This document shows, piece by piece, positions 39,106-47,575 of a DNA stretch of 64,000 bases (positions are counted from its first letter, which is position 1; the number at the start of each line of letters is the position of its first letter). The DNA is taken from positions 70,402 through 134,401 of the forward strand of contig NZ_BNAO01000004.1 of assembly GCF_014653435.1 (NCBI RefSeq), given 5' to 3'. A program made the translations under genes and the position numbers. The DNA is from Alishewanella longhuensis. GTDB lineage: Bacteria > Pseudomonadota > Gammaproteobacteria > Enterobacterales > Alteromonadaceae. Under the pieces are notes generated by a model, which was not told where the DNA came from, made no database searches, and saw only the letters and a list, made by a program, of their open reading frames with translations.

Positions 39106-40980
39106 CTAGTTTTGCGGCTTATCTAACGAGAAACTCGCATCTGCATCTTGTTGTGGGCTTGCTAATGTTCCCTGATCTGCATTGACTGGCATAGCACGAG
39201 ATTGCTGATTGATTTGAAAAATACGCTCGGTATTGGATAAATCCTGGGAGTTTCTGATACTGGCAATAGTTTCACGGTCTGATAGGAAGCTTTGAATATC
39301 ATCTAAAATTGCCTGCATTTCTTCTGGATTATCGACCATCTCTAGAATATGCCGCGGGTGCTCCACATTTTTGCTGCCACTATCAGCAAAGGTACTGGTC
39401 ATAATCCGTGAAGTGATAATCCAGGGGGTTAAGGAGGAGCGCATTACATAATTCTCTGACGAGGTTGAATCGTAAATACCCTTACCGGTCGTCAGCTTGC
39501 TTTCCGTGTATGTTCCTTCACATTTTAAATAGACCAATAACGAGTCGAAATTCAGTTCTGCCCAGAAGGTGTGACTGAAATTTTCCAGTAAGCGTCCGAA
39601 ACTACTGCAGATTAACCAACTAAATAGTAAAGCAATAACAAATTGTCCTTCGTTAAATAAAGAGACCGTAAATTGCTGTACCGCCGCGCTGCTTGGCCGC
39701 TGTAATGCCATAAATTCGCGAATGAGTTTTAATATTAGCTCTGATTCACTTAATAAATAAAACAGTATTAACGGCCCAATCACCAAGAATATTTGCCCAA
39801 GAATGGTTGACCACAGCCGAAGCTGTTTGAAGAATTTAGTATGCTCAATCGGCGTATAAGCTGGTTGGGTCTCAATGATCACTTCGCCGCTAAAATCACC
39901 TTTGCTTGCCGATTGTTCATTTAATTTTGGAGCGAGCTCCCGGTAAACTCTATTAGGGATTTCTTTGTAGCGCCGATTAGCCATTACGATGTTGTCAATA
40001 TTTACAAAGAGTTCGCGTGGATGAATATTTTCTTGCCAGTTAGCGCGATATTCAGAGACTTTGGTTTGCGCTTTTACTATAGCTGTACGCTGCTTCAATA
40101 ATAAAAAGGTAAGGGTACCGCTAATTGCCGCAAACAGCATGACCAAAAGCAACTGTGGTAAAATGGCCAAGCTCTCCAGCTCAGCACCTTGCAGCTCCGC
40201 AACAAACAGCGCTACATCGCGCTGCTGTAATAACTGATTTATAGCTACACCCAACAGTACGGGAGCTAAAATGGCAAAAGCAATAATTTTCACTAGCTTG
40301 AAATTGCCTTGGCTCTCTATTTGTCGTTCTGCTTGGCGAGAAACAGTACTTGCCGTGCGCCAGGTCATAATCAGATATACTATTAAAAAAAATGAGAAAA
40401 ATGGTAACAAAATATCGCCTGTGTTGCCTGCTAAACCAGTTATACAAACAAAGGCAGTAAGCGCATACGCAACTAAGGCTACGGCAGTCGCAATAATGGC
40501 GCCGGCAAAACGTTGTGCCAAATTACGAAGCGGATAAGGTAAAAATATCAGTTTAGGAACAAGTGTATGTACCAAGCGGGAAATAAAACCTTCTGGTTCT
40601 ACAAAGGTTTTATTTTTACGGCCCATTAGCATTTCTTCTAAATCATTACTTTTGTAATGTGGCTGTTCCAGCTTGGCGGTTTCCCGCTCTGATTTACTGT
40701 AGTTCGTTGCCAAAGAGGTGGGGACACTGCGGCCAACAAAAAAACGTAGCATTTGAAAAATACCACTACCCAGTGCGCGTAGGCCTGCTGCCAGCAAGAC
40801 AAAACCAATAGCGGCGTAGATCCAAGCTAGTACTTGATCTTGTTTAATAATACTTGCCACCTGTAGCAGTGGGTAAATCCCCAGCATGCTTACTAAGAAA
40901 CCGCGTATTGCGCGTAGTAATCCTTCCGTTTTAAATGGATTACGGATCCCTAAGGACTCACTGCCATAATCGTACGCCAT
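39106..40980 (-). CDS. Large multi-helix membrane protein of unknown function
   Basis: 624 residues with about nine hydrophobic helices in clusters (about 20-75, 150-210, 230-300, 390-420 and 445-475). A soluble segment lies around 310-385, and a cytoplasmic or periplasmic C-terminal tail of about 140 residues is rich in Ser, Asp and Gln. I find no transporter, kinase or glycosyltransferase motif. It sits on the reverse strand between two FlgO/FlgT-type flagellar loci without a flagellar-type promoter that I can see. A GGAAA site precedes the ATG. Confidence 0.8.
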   Translation of the reverse strand: MAYDYGSESLGIRNPFKTEGLLRAIRGFLVSMLGIYPLLQVASIIKQDQVLAWIYAAIGFVLLAAGLRALGSGIFQMLRFFVGRSVPTSLATNYSKSERETAKLEQPHYKSNDLEEMLMGRKNKTFVEPEGFISRLVHTLVPKLIFLPYPLRNLAQRFAGAIIATAVALVAYALTAFVCITGLAGNTGDILLPFFSFFLIVYLIMTWRTASTVSRQAERQIESQGNFKLVKIIAFAILAPVLLGVAINQLLQQRDVALFVAELQGAELESLAILPQLLLVMLFAAISGTLTFLLLKQRTAIVKAQTKVSEYRANWQENIHPRELFVNIDNIVMANRRYKEIPNRVYRELAPKLNEQSASKGDFSGEVIIETQPAYTPIEHTKFFKQLRLWSTILGQIFLVIGPLILFYLLSESELILKLIREFMALQRPSSAAVQQFTVSLFNEGQFVIALLFSWLICSSFGRLLENFSHTFWAELNFDSLLVYLKCEGTYTESKLTTGKGIYDSTSSENYVMRSSLTPWIITSRIMTSTFADSGSKNVEHPRHILEMVDNPEEMQAILDDIQSFLSDRETIASIRNSQDLSNTERIFQINQQSRAMPVNADQGTLASPQQDADASFSLDKPQN

Positions 40981-41229
40981 AATATTTCCTTATTTTTAAT
41001 TTCGTAAAACTGAGCACATGGCTACATTTTATTAGACAGTGCTATAGTCATCTCGTAATTGCCGCACACTGTAGAGTCGCATAAGTAAATTACTGCTATT
41101 TATCTTGGCTTACTGTGAGAAATTTGCAAAGCTTTCTTATTGCACAATCGTCGTGTTTTATATTTAGGCAGCCCGTTTCCAATGGATAATACAGCGGTAA
41201 TAAAGACAGGAATAGCGTAGCTATCGAAA

Positions 41230-41304
41230 TGGCTGCCCCAACAGGAATCGAACCTGTAACTGCCCCTTAGGAGGGGGCCGTTATATCCATTTAACTATGG
41301 GGCA
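41230..41304 (-). tRNA. tRNA-Arg (CCT anticodon)
   Basis: 75-nt cloverleaf on the reverse strand. The acceptor TGCCCCA pairs with TGGGGCA, the D-arm holds AGTTAAATGGATATAAC, the anticodon loop CTCCTAA (anticodon at 41269-41271) is closed by GCCCC/GGGGC, and the T-loop is GTTCGATTC. CCA is encoded (41230-41232). It decodes AGG. Confidence 0.96.
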
Positions 41305-41328
41305 ACAGGGCAAGAAGTCTAACAGAAT

Positions 41329-41363
41329 AAAGCGCTTATGTGAACTGTTCACACAAGCGCTTT
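41329..41363 (-). terminator. Hairpin between flgT and tRNA-Arg
   Basis: Arms AAAGCGCTT/AAGCGCTTT with an inner GTGAA/TTCAC stem. It lies 43 bp past the flgT stop codon. The T-tract is weak, so it is a probable terminator or a tRNA leader element. Confidence 0.5.
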
Positions 41364-41405
41364 AACACAACTGTGTAACTTTCAAAGGCTAGTAGGGCTA
41401 TTTTG

Positions 41406-42560
41406 TTAGCGCTCGATAATACTGACGATATCACCTACCTGAATATGGTTTAACAATTGCTGCGAGGCAGAAGCCGCCCAGGCACTATCCGCAGTAACCT
41501 CTGTAATGGTTAATTGCAATGGGCTATCTACTAAGCGACGTATTTCGGCATGCTGTGGATCGCGTTGCACTTGAATAAGCCTGACATGATCACCAGCCCG
41601 TAGACCGTGCACTGTACCTAATCCCAGTTGTATTTGTTGCTGCCGGACTTGTTTAATTGGCACCAACAACGGCTGGCACTGGGTTTCCTGCTGGATGTCC
41701 AGCGCCACAGCTCGCAACAATTGGTCAATTTTTTGGCCATAAGGCATGCGCCAGAAGGCCATGCTATGGCTAGATGGCGTTTGCTTATCTTGATCTGGCC
41801 AATGGCTGCTAGTGCGATACTCGCGTTGAAAGCGGACTCGGCGTTCAAAAGTATCGTATAGCTGTACGTCCAAAGCGAAAAAACGCTCCCTTACACTGCT
41901 TTGCCAGAATTTACTGGTTTTATCACCGAGCGATAAATCATAGATGTTTGCTAACAGAATAAATTGTTGGCCTTGTTCAAAGAACTGCTCCGCCGCAGCA
42001 AAGTTTAGCTGTTCTGGGAAGAGTGGTTGAGTTTGGTTTTGTATCAGCAGCGAAGGTCCAAAATCTTTTAAATGTGCGGCTAACTGACGGCTGCTATGTT
42101 CACCTAGTTGGAAAAGCTGTCCATAGATAGCATCTTGCCGGGCTTGTAGGTGTATTGGACTCAACAGCAGTGCGTTACGATATTGTTGGTTACAGCTGCT
42201 TGCCGTTGGCAGGATATGAGCTTTTAAAGTTATAAAAACTTGTTGATTACTATGAGTTTCAGATAGGAGTTGCACTTGCTTCAGCTCTGCTGAGCTACTC
42301 AAAGTAACCTGATGGTGCTGCAAAATGCCCTGAATCACTTGTTGATGGCTTTCTAGTTTAGCCCCAGCAAATAAGGTTGCCCGCTGCAATGCATCTTCTA
42401 TCGCTGCGCGTCGTGCACTGTCTAAATCACCACGCTCAATAGTTGCCTGACCTGTAGCTTCATACCAGTTAGCATAAAGTACTGGGCTATGGACTAACGT
42501 AGTTAAACTTAGTACCAAACCTGCTATCAGAGTTTGTTTGTTCTTTTGCCAAAACGTCAT
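41406..42560 (-). CDS. flgT: Flagellar H-ring protein FlgT
   Basis: A 384-residue periplasmic protein that forms the H-ring around the LP-ring in Vibrio and is needed to stabilise the motor and recruit the T-ring. A signal peptide (about 1-30, ending YANA/YANW) is followed by the N-terminal domain starting EATGQATIERGDLDSARRAAIEDALQ. The middle and C-terminal FlgT domains end in a short beta domain (LGTVHGLRAGDHV to QVGDIVSI). It diverges from flgP, as in Vibrio, and has its own sigma-54-type promoter. Confidence 0.92.
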   Translation of the reverse strand: MTFWQKNKQTLIAGLVLSLTTLVHSPVLYANWYEATGQATIERGDLDSARRAAIEDALQRATLFAGAKLESHQQVIQGILQHHQVTLSSSAELKQVQLLSETHSNQQVFITLKAHILPTASSCNQQYRNALLLSPIHLQARQDAIYGQLFQLGEHSSRQLAAHLKDFGPSLLIQNQTQPLFPEQLNFAAAEQFFEQGQQFILLANIYDLSLGDKTSKFWQSSVRERFFALDVQLYDTFERRVRFQREYRTSSHWPDQDKQTPSSHSMAFWRMPYGQKIDQLLRAVALDIQQETQCQPLLVPIKQVRQQQIQLGLGTVHGLRAGDHVRLIQVQRDPQHAEIRRLVDSPLQLTITEVTADSAWAASASQQLLNHIQVGDIVSIIER

Positions 42561-42627
42561 TATTAAAGTACCTGCTAATGATTATTGAGCATCACAGCGA
42601 AATGCTTGCTGATTTACAGGTCAAGCA

Positions 42628-42643
42628 AGCAAATACTATGCCG
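42628..42643 (-). promoter_or_regulatory. Sigma-54 promoter for flgT
   Basis: On the reverse strand CGGCATAGTATTTGCT keeps GG and GC at the correct 10-base spacing, and TTTGC at -12. Only the first base deviates from TGGC-N7-TTGCW. Confidence 0.6.
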
Positions 42644-42664
42644 AAACAAGCTAAGCCTAACAAA

Positions 42665-42680
42665 TGGCGTAGTTTTTGCT
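42665..42680 (+). promoter_or_regulatory. Sigma-54 promoter for flgP
   Basis: TGGCGTAGTTTTTGCT matches the -24/-12 consensus exactly. It is 83 bp upstream of the flgP start and 22 bp from the divergent flgT promoter. Confidence 0.75.
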
Positions 42681-42762
42681 AGATTACTCACTAGTAACGG
42701 GAGGCACGGCATAAATGCTGCCTGAACACGCTATATTTTTTTGAATTTGGAAGGTAAGTTAT

Positions 42763-43221
42763 ATGAAAAATTTGGGCGCAGTATTACTAATGAGTACCTT
42801 TATCAGCGCTTGCAGTCAAGTCGCAGATCGACATATCGAATATCAACAAGAGCCACCCGTTACATTTCCAGTGATTACGGCGCTAGGGGTTGCGCCCATA
42901 TCTGCACAACAGGGCGGTAGTGATACTCAGCGCATGCTAATGGCGATGCGAGCCTCAAAGCTAGAAGCTTATCGAGAATTAGCGGAAAGAGTATACGGTC
43001 AAAGAATTGACAGCAAAAATACGCTCAGTGCAATGGTCGCGCAAAATGATGTACTAGAGGCGTCTGTTCAGGGGGTGATAAGAGGTGCCAGAGTGGTAAA
43101 AACTTATGCTGTGGCAGATACTTATATTACTGAACTTGAGTTGGATTTTGCAGAAGTTTATGCGACTTTGCAAAATGTTCAGCCAAAACAAAGTGTACGA
43201 AGTGTACGTTACTTTTGGTAG
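42763..43221 (+). CDS. flgP: Flagellar outer-membrane lipoprotein FlgP
   Basis: A 152-residue LPP20-family lipoprotein with lipobox FISAC (Cys17). FlgP forms part of the outer-membrane disc or basal collar around polar flagella. The core (about 60-145) contains the family pattern RMLMAMRASKLEAYRELAERVYG, followed by VQGVIRGARVV. In Vibrio flgO precedes flgP. Here no flgO is adjacent, but three FlgO-domain genes lie 4-6 kb upstream. It ends 10 bp from convergent flgN. Confidence 0.88.
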   Translation: MKNLGAVLLMSTFISACSQVADRHIEYQQEPPVTFPVITALGVAPISAQQGGSDTQRMLMAMRASKLEAYRELAERVYGQRIDSKNTLSAMVAQNDVLEASVQGVIRGARVVKTYAVADTYITELELDFAEVYATLQNVQPKQSVRSVRYFW

Positions 43222-43231
43222 GGGAAATATT

Positions 43232-43666
43232 TTAAGCCTTGATACCACCGCCTTTATTTTCTATAGCGGGTTTGCCTTTGTTAGTATAGGTTAACCCCGA
43301 TTTACCCTGACTAGCTAATATTTCGTTTTTTAATCGGTCTAATGTTAATTGGCTTTGCTCTAAAACTTGTTGGTTAACCTGAGTTTGCGATTTACACTGT
43401 GCCAGACGCTGTTCGAGCTCACTGACCTGCTCTACAAACCAAGGTTCGCGCAATGAATCCTGCAAAGTACTTTGTTGACCAATTTGCTGATCAATTTCTT
43501 GCACCTGTGACAGCAGCTCTATTTTTTGTGCGGTGAGTTCATCAAGTGCAGCAATGTCGCGCGAGGCGAGCACAACCAGCTCTTTTTCCAGCAACAACAA
43601 GAGCGCATCCAGCTGCGCTTGTTGTTTTGTCAATAAGGTGATGATGTTTTGTTCAGCTGAGATCAT
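43232..43666 (-). CDS. flgN: Flagellar chaperone FlgN
   Basis: A 144-residue helical protein with long coiled-coil stretches and no membrane segment. FlgN keeps FlgK and FlgL soluble and delivers them to the export gate. It is recognised by context (next to flgM) and by the family-like N-terminal helix QNIITLLTKQQAQLDALLLL. It starts within the flgM stop (4-bp overlap). Confidence 0.85.
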   Translation of the reverse strand: MISAEQNIITLLTKQQAQLDALLLLLEKELVVLASRDIAALDELTAQKIELLSQVQEIDQQIGQQSTLQDSLREPWFVEQVSELEQRLAQCKSQTQVNQQVLEQSQLTLDRLKNEILASQGKSGLTYTNKGKPAIENKGGGIKA

Positions 43667-43983
43667 TTCCGTTCGAATAAATCGCCTTCAAATTGCATAA
43701 TGCGCTTCGCTAGCATCTCAACATTAATCTTATATTTACCATCAGCGATTGCTTGCTTGATTTTATCCACTTTTTCTTGATCAATACCGCTGCTATTAGC
43801 CGCTTTCTCTTGCAGTTTAGTGAACTGCTGAGCTTGTGGTGTAATAGACACTGAATCTTGCTTTTGCGAAGCCTGACTGGTAGCGTTTTGCTGCACAACA
43901 GATTGTTGGCGCTGTACCGCCTGATCTGTCTTGTCTGCTTTTACCTGCGTTGAATTCTGCAGGTTGTTGATATTTATAGCCAT
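43663..43983 (-). CDS. flgM: Anti-sigma-28 factor FlgM
   Basis: A 106-residue protein with an unfolded, Gln/Ser-rich N-terminal half (the export signal region). The conserved C-terminal sigma-binding helices (about 63-104) run from IDQEKVDKIKQAIADGKY to MLAKRIMQFE. It holds FliA inactive until the hook is complete, then is secreted. A sigma-28-type promoter directly upstream gives the usual feedback loop. Confidence 0.92.
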   Translation of the reverse strand: MAININNLQNSTQVKADKTDQAVQRQQSVVQQNATSQASQKQDSVSITPQAQQFTKLQEKAANSSGIDQEKVDKIKQAIADGKYKINVEMLAKRIMQFEGDLFERK

Positions 43984-44024
43984 AATAGAACCTCATCACC
44001 TAAACCTTAGTCCTTATGTTTAGG

Positions 44025-44051
44025 TTAACGGCTGCAACATAAAAAACTTTA
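44025..44051 (-). promoter_or_regulatory. Sigma-28 promoter for flgM-flgN
   Basis: On the reverse strand TAAA (44048-44051), 15 bases and GCCGTTAA (44025-44032), one mismatch from GCCGATAA. A 7-bp hairpin CCTAAAC/GTTTAGG (43999-44024) lies in the leader just downstream. Confidence 0.75.
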
Positions 44052-44060
44052 GCATTTTCG

Positions 44061-44771
44061 CTAAAATTTCACCTTAACCTGATTGACGCCCACAACCTCG
44101 GTTTGTATATTGCGCCCGGATTGTTGATTCCTCACCGTTATGGCATCGCCAAGCGTACCATCCTGCTGAGCAATACCCGTAGCAGTTACTGACAAACCAT
44201 TATTACTGACTTGTATTGTAACAATATCGCCACGGCATACAAGACAAAGATCTTGCAAGCTAATAATTTGTCCAACACTAAAGCTACGTTTGTTTCTGCT
44301 GCCAAGAACCATCGTCGGATCTTGAATGATGGTTCCCCTAACTAAGCGACGCTCTCTACGTTGTAACTCTAGCATATCGGCAGTAATGACAGTACCTGGA
44401 GTAATATTTTGCTTGATAACAACTAATTCTAACCATTCTGTTAACCGCACCGGCAAAAATAACTGCCAAGGGGTTGGGCCGCTACAACTTATTTGCACAG
44501 TTGTTTGTCTTGGGTTATAGCCTGCTGGTAGAGTAAAGTTTAATGCTGCGGTACATTCTTTACTTCCTAATCTGTTATCTAAAGCGGTGACATGAAGTTC
44601 GGCATCAGTATTCAGTGCCAGTAACTCCTCTGTTAGCCAATCCCTAGCCATTTCAGTTAATTGCTCTGGACTATACCATTGGCTAGTTTGAGGTACCGCA
44701 AACAGAGGGTAACTCAACCATAAATAAACAGTTAAGATAAGATATAAAATAAAATTTTCGTACTTTTTCAT
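44061..44771 (-). CDS. flgA: P-ring assembly chaperone FlgA
   Basis: A 236-residue periplasmic protein needed for FlgI to polymerise into the P-ring. It has a signal peptide (about 1-26). A SAF domain (about 110-175) carries VVIKQNITPGTVITADML, and a C-terminal beta domain ends in GVNQVKVKF. It is first of the flgA-flgM-flgN set on the reverse strand. FlgM-flgN also have their own promoter 10-40 bp after the flgA stop. Confidence 0.92.
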   Translation of the reverse strand: MKKYENFILYLILTVYLWLSYPLFAVPQTSQWYSPEQLTEMARDWLTEELLALNTDAELHVTALDNRLGSKECTAALNFTLPAGYNPRQTTVQISCSGPTPWQLFLPVRLTEWLELVVIKQNITPGTVITADMLELQRRERRLVRGTIIQDPTMVLGSRNKRSFSVGQIISLQDLCLVCRGDIVTIQVSNNGLSVTATGIAQQDGTLGDAITVRNQQSGRNIQTEVVGVNQVKVKF

Positions 44772-44897
44772 ATGGTTTGGCTATGCTTTATAAGTAAAGG
44801 GTTATAACATGCCAGCAGAGATTTATAACGCCGGTTTTCTGACACTTGCATGCTGTTATGCAATTACCACGCCTAACGGCAATTAAAGGAGCTGCTG

Positions 44898-45827
44898 ATG
44901 TCTAGTATTCTAGATTCCGTCAATCAACGAACCCAATTGGTCGGGCAAAATAGGCTTGAACTATTACTGTTCAAGCTGAACGGACGGCAGCGCTATGGTA
45001 TTAATGTTTTTAAAGTAAGAGAGGTTTTGCAGTGTCCTCGTCTTACTGCTATGCCCAAACGCAACCAGTTTGTGCGGGGTATTGCGCACATTAGAGGGCA
45101 AACTATTTCAGTTATTGATTTAAGTCTGGCAACAGGCGGTAAAGCTATTGCTGATCTGTCTACCGCTTTTATTATCATTGCCGAGTATAATCGCTCTGTC
45201 CAAGGTTTTTTAGTGAGCTCAGTGGAGCGCATCATTAACATGAACTGGGAAGCGATAATGCCGCCGCCAAAAGGCACTAGCGGTAAGCAAAGCTATCTGA
45301 CTGCCGTGACGGAAATTGATAAAGAGCTTGTTGAAATTCTGGATGTTGAAAAAATACTGGAAGAAATTTCTCCGTCTCCTACCATGATTCATGATGAATC
45401 GGTAACCAAGAGTATTACTGCTGATTTGGGCGGACGCATTATCCTGATTGCGGACGATTCAGCTGTCGCAAGGAATCAAGTCAAACGATCACTCGAGCCT
45501 TTAGGTGTGCAGATGCACCTGGTGAATAACGGCCGCGAGGCATTGACGTATCTACAGCAACTTAGTAAAGAGTGTAAAGAATCTATAACGGAGCGGGTTG
45601 GCTTACTGATTTCTGATATTGAGATGCCAGATATGGATGGCTATACCTTAACTGCTGAAGTGAAAGCTGACCCCAAATTACGCAGACTGCATGTTATTTT
45701 GCATACCTCGTTAAGTGGTGTTTTTAATCAGCAGATGGTACAGAAGGTTGGCGCTGAGGATTTTATTGCTAAATTTAATCCAGATGAATTAGCACAATCA
45801 GTGCAGAAATGGTTGCATGTAGACTAA
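44898..45827 (+). CDS. cheV: Chemotaxis coupling/response protein CheV
   Basis: A 309-residue fusion of a CheW-like domain (about 15-160) and a response-regulator receiver (about 172-305). It couples receptors to CheA, and phosphorylation adjusts that coupling. The phospho-aspartate sits in LLISDIEMPDMDGYT, with the acidic pair in IADDS and the lysine in AKFNP. AGGAG precedes the ATG. CheR follows at 16 bp. The cheV-cheR-flgB order is standard for polar flagellar clusters of Vibrio, Shewanella and Pseudomonas. Confidence 0.96.
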   Translation: MSSILDSVNQRTQLVGQNRLELLLFKLNGRQRYGINVFKVREVLQCPRLTAMPKRNQFVRGIAHIRGQTISVIDLSLATGGKAIADLSTAFIIIAEYNRSVQGFLVSSVERIINMNWEAIMPPPKGTSGKQSYLTAVTEIDKELVEILDVEKILEEISPSPTMIHDESVTKSITADLGGRIILIADDSAVARNQVKRSLEPLGVQMHLVNNGREALTYLQQLSKECKESITERVGLLISDIEMPDMDGYTLTAEVKADPKLRRLHVILHTSLSGVFNQQMVQKVGAEDFIAKFNPDELAQSVQKWLHVD

Positions 45828-45843
45828 TTGCTAAGGAAATTTC

Positions 45844-46677
45844 GTGGAGAGTAAGCAATTACAGGAGTCTGAATATAAACAGTTCCGAGATTTTCTGGAG
45901 CTACAATGCGGTATCGTACTTGGCGAAAATAAGCAATATCTCGTTAAGAGCCGTCTGGCACCTTTGATGCAACGTTTTGGGATAGCGACGCTATCTGAAT
46001 TAGTTAACAAAACGATGAGTCCTTTTGAACGCCAATTACGGTCTGCGGTTATTGACGCTATGACCACCAACGAAACCTTGTGGTTTCGTGATACTTATCC
46101 TTATGAGTTGTTGAAAAACCAATTGTTGCCGGATCTGGAAAAAACTTGCCGCAGTGTCAAAATTTGGTCGGCCGCCAGTTCATCAGGGCAAGAGCCTTAT
46201 TCTATATCAATGACCATTATGGAATATCAACAAGGGCGGCCATCTGCTTTTGGTGGCGGCGTCAGTATTCTGGGTACGGATATCTCTAATACTATGCTGG
46301 AGCACTGTCAAAGGGCGGAGTATGATGGTTTAGCTTTAGCACGTGGTTTATCGCCAGAGCGGCGTGCTCGCTTCTTTGAAGAAAGTGGCAAAGGTATGAT
46401 GCGGGTAAAGGAGGTTGTTCGCAAAAGAGTCAGTTTTCGTCACCTTAACTTATTAGATAGTTACACCTTGCTAGGTAAGTTTGATATTATTTTCTGCCGT
46501 AACGTATTGATTTATTTCTCACCAGAAGTCAAAGCAAAAATTATTCGCCAGTTCGCGCAATCTTTGAATAGTCGCGGTTATCTGATCCTTGGCGCATCTG
46601 AATCACTATCTAGCTTAAACGAAGACTTTGAGATGTTACGCTGTAACCCCGGCATAATTTACCGCAAAAAAATCTAG
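45844..46677 (+). CDS. cheR: Chemotaxis receptor methyltransferase CheR
   Basis: A 277-residue SAM-dependent methyltransferase that methylates glutamates of chemoreceptors. An N-terminal helical domain (about 1-80) precedes the Rossmann domain with WSAASSSGQEPYS (SAM loop) and the FDIIFCRNVLIYF motif. It starts with GTG, preceded by AAGGA. It is likely co-transcribed with cheV. Confidence 0.95.
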   Translation: MESKQLQESEYKQFRDFLELQCGIVLGENKQYLVKSRLAPLMQRFGIATLSELVNKTMSPFERQLRSAVIDAMTTNETLWFRDTYPYELLKNQLLPDLEKTCRSVKIWSAASSSGQEPYSISMTIMEYQQGRPSAFGGGVSILGTDISNTMLEHCQRAEYDGLALARGLSPERRARFFEESGKGMMRVKEVVRKRVSFRHLNLLDSYTLLGKFDIIFCRNVLIYFSPEVKAKIIRQFAQSLNSRGYLILGASESLSSLNEDFEMLRCNPGIIYRKKI

Positions 46678-46688
46678 TTACTAAATTT

Positions 46689-46704
46689 TGGCCTGCTCTT
46701 TGCA
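46689..46704 (+). promoter_or_regulatory. Sigma-54 promoter for flgBCDE
   Basis: TGGCCTGCTCTTTGCA has GG and GC at correct spacing and the TTTGCA -12 element. It starts 12 bp after cheR and lies 38 bp upstream of the flgB ATG. Confidence 0.75.
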
Positions 46705-46741
46705 TGCTTTTGTTGAAAGTTCAACATAAGGTGGCAAAAAA

Positions 46742-47143
46742 ATGGCAATCAGTTTTGACAAAGCATTTGGCTTGCACCAACAGGCGCTGCTGGTTCGGGA
46801 TCGCCGCGCCCAGGTGTTGTCAGAAAATATCGCTAATGCCGATACCCCCGGCTATAAAGCAAAAGATCTTGATTTTCAACAAGCATTAACTAACGCCCAA
46901 TCTCGGCAATCGCAGCCTGTTAGTCGCACGCACAACGGGCACTTTGCTATTTCTACGGCTGTGCGCCAGGAAGTTAAGTATCGAAATCCAGACCAACCTG
47001 ATACCGGTGATGGTAACAGTGTGGATATGCATCGCGAGCGCAATGCCATGATGCAAAACGCCATTGAGTACCAAACCAGCTTACAGTTCTTAAACAGTCG
47101 CATCAGTGGCTTGAAAAAAGCCATTACAGGTACAGGACAATAA
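46742..47143 (+). CDS. flgB: Flagellar proximal rod protein FlgB
   Basis: A 133-residue axial protein forming the innermost rod above the MS-ring, exported through the flagellar secretion gate without a signal peptide. The N-terminal rod motif VLSENIANADTPGYKAKDLDF (around 27-47) is diagnostic. Length is normal. A strong AAGGTGG site precedes it, and flgC follows after 2 bp. Confidence 0.96.
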   Translation: MAISFDKAFGLHQQALLVRDRRAQVLSENIANADTPGYKAKDLDFQQALTNAQSRQSQPVSRTHNGHFAISTAVRQEVKYRNPDQPDTGDGNSVDMHRERNAMMQNAIEYQTSLQFLNSRISGLKKAITGTGQ

Positions 47144-47145
47144 TT

Positions 47146-47568
47146 ATGAGCTTATTTAAAGTTTTTGATATTGCAGGCTCTGGCATGACCGCGCAATCGG
47201 TACGGATGAACACTACTGCTAGTAATATTGCTAATGCCAATACGGTAAGCAGCAGTATTGATCAGGTTTATCGTGGCCGCCATCCAGTATTTGCAGCAGA
47301 GCTGGCAGAGGCAAGGCGGCAACAAGATGCCGGTAGTGGCGTAAAGGTGTTGGGTATCGTTGAATCGGATGCGCCACCAACGGTGGAGTATGCACCTAAT
47401 CATCCATTAGCTGATGAAAATGGCTATGTCTATAAGCCTAATGTCAACATTATGGAAGAGATGGCAAATATGATCTCTGCTTCCCGCTCTTATGAAACCA
47501 ATGTGCAAACTGCGGATGCCGCTAAGCAGATGTTGATGCGCACCTTGCGTATGGGACAGGCCAGCTAA
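47146..47568 (+). CDS. flgC: Flagellar proximal rod protein FlgC
   Basis: A 140-residue rod subunit. The N-terminal axial helix (FDIAGSGMTAQSVRMN, then TASNIANANT) and the C-terminal helix (EMANMISASRSYETN) pair in the rod wall. Length matches the family. It is translationally close to flgB and flgD. Confidence 0.97.
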   Translation: MSLFKVFDIAGSGMTAQSVRMNTTASNIANANTVSSSIDQVYRGRHPVFAAELAEARRQQDAGSGVKVLGIVESDAPPTVEYAPNHPLADENGYVYKPNVNIMEEMANMISASRSYETNVQTADAAKQMLMRTLRMGQAS

Positions 47569-47575
47569 GGATTAA

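Noticed and set aside
42700..42720. AGGCACGGCATAAATGCT near flgP as a second sigma-54 site
   Set aside because: GG and GC are 12 bases apart where 10 are needed, and TT before GC is missing. The site at 42665 fits exactly.
44772..44897. TGACACTTGCATGC upstream of cheV, resembling a sigma-54 promoter, and TAAAGGGTTATAACATGCCAGC resembling sigma-28
   Set aside because: The -24/-12 spacing is too short for sigma-54, and the sigma-28-like halves are 12 bases apart with a poor -10. Neither fits.
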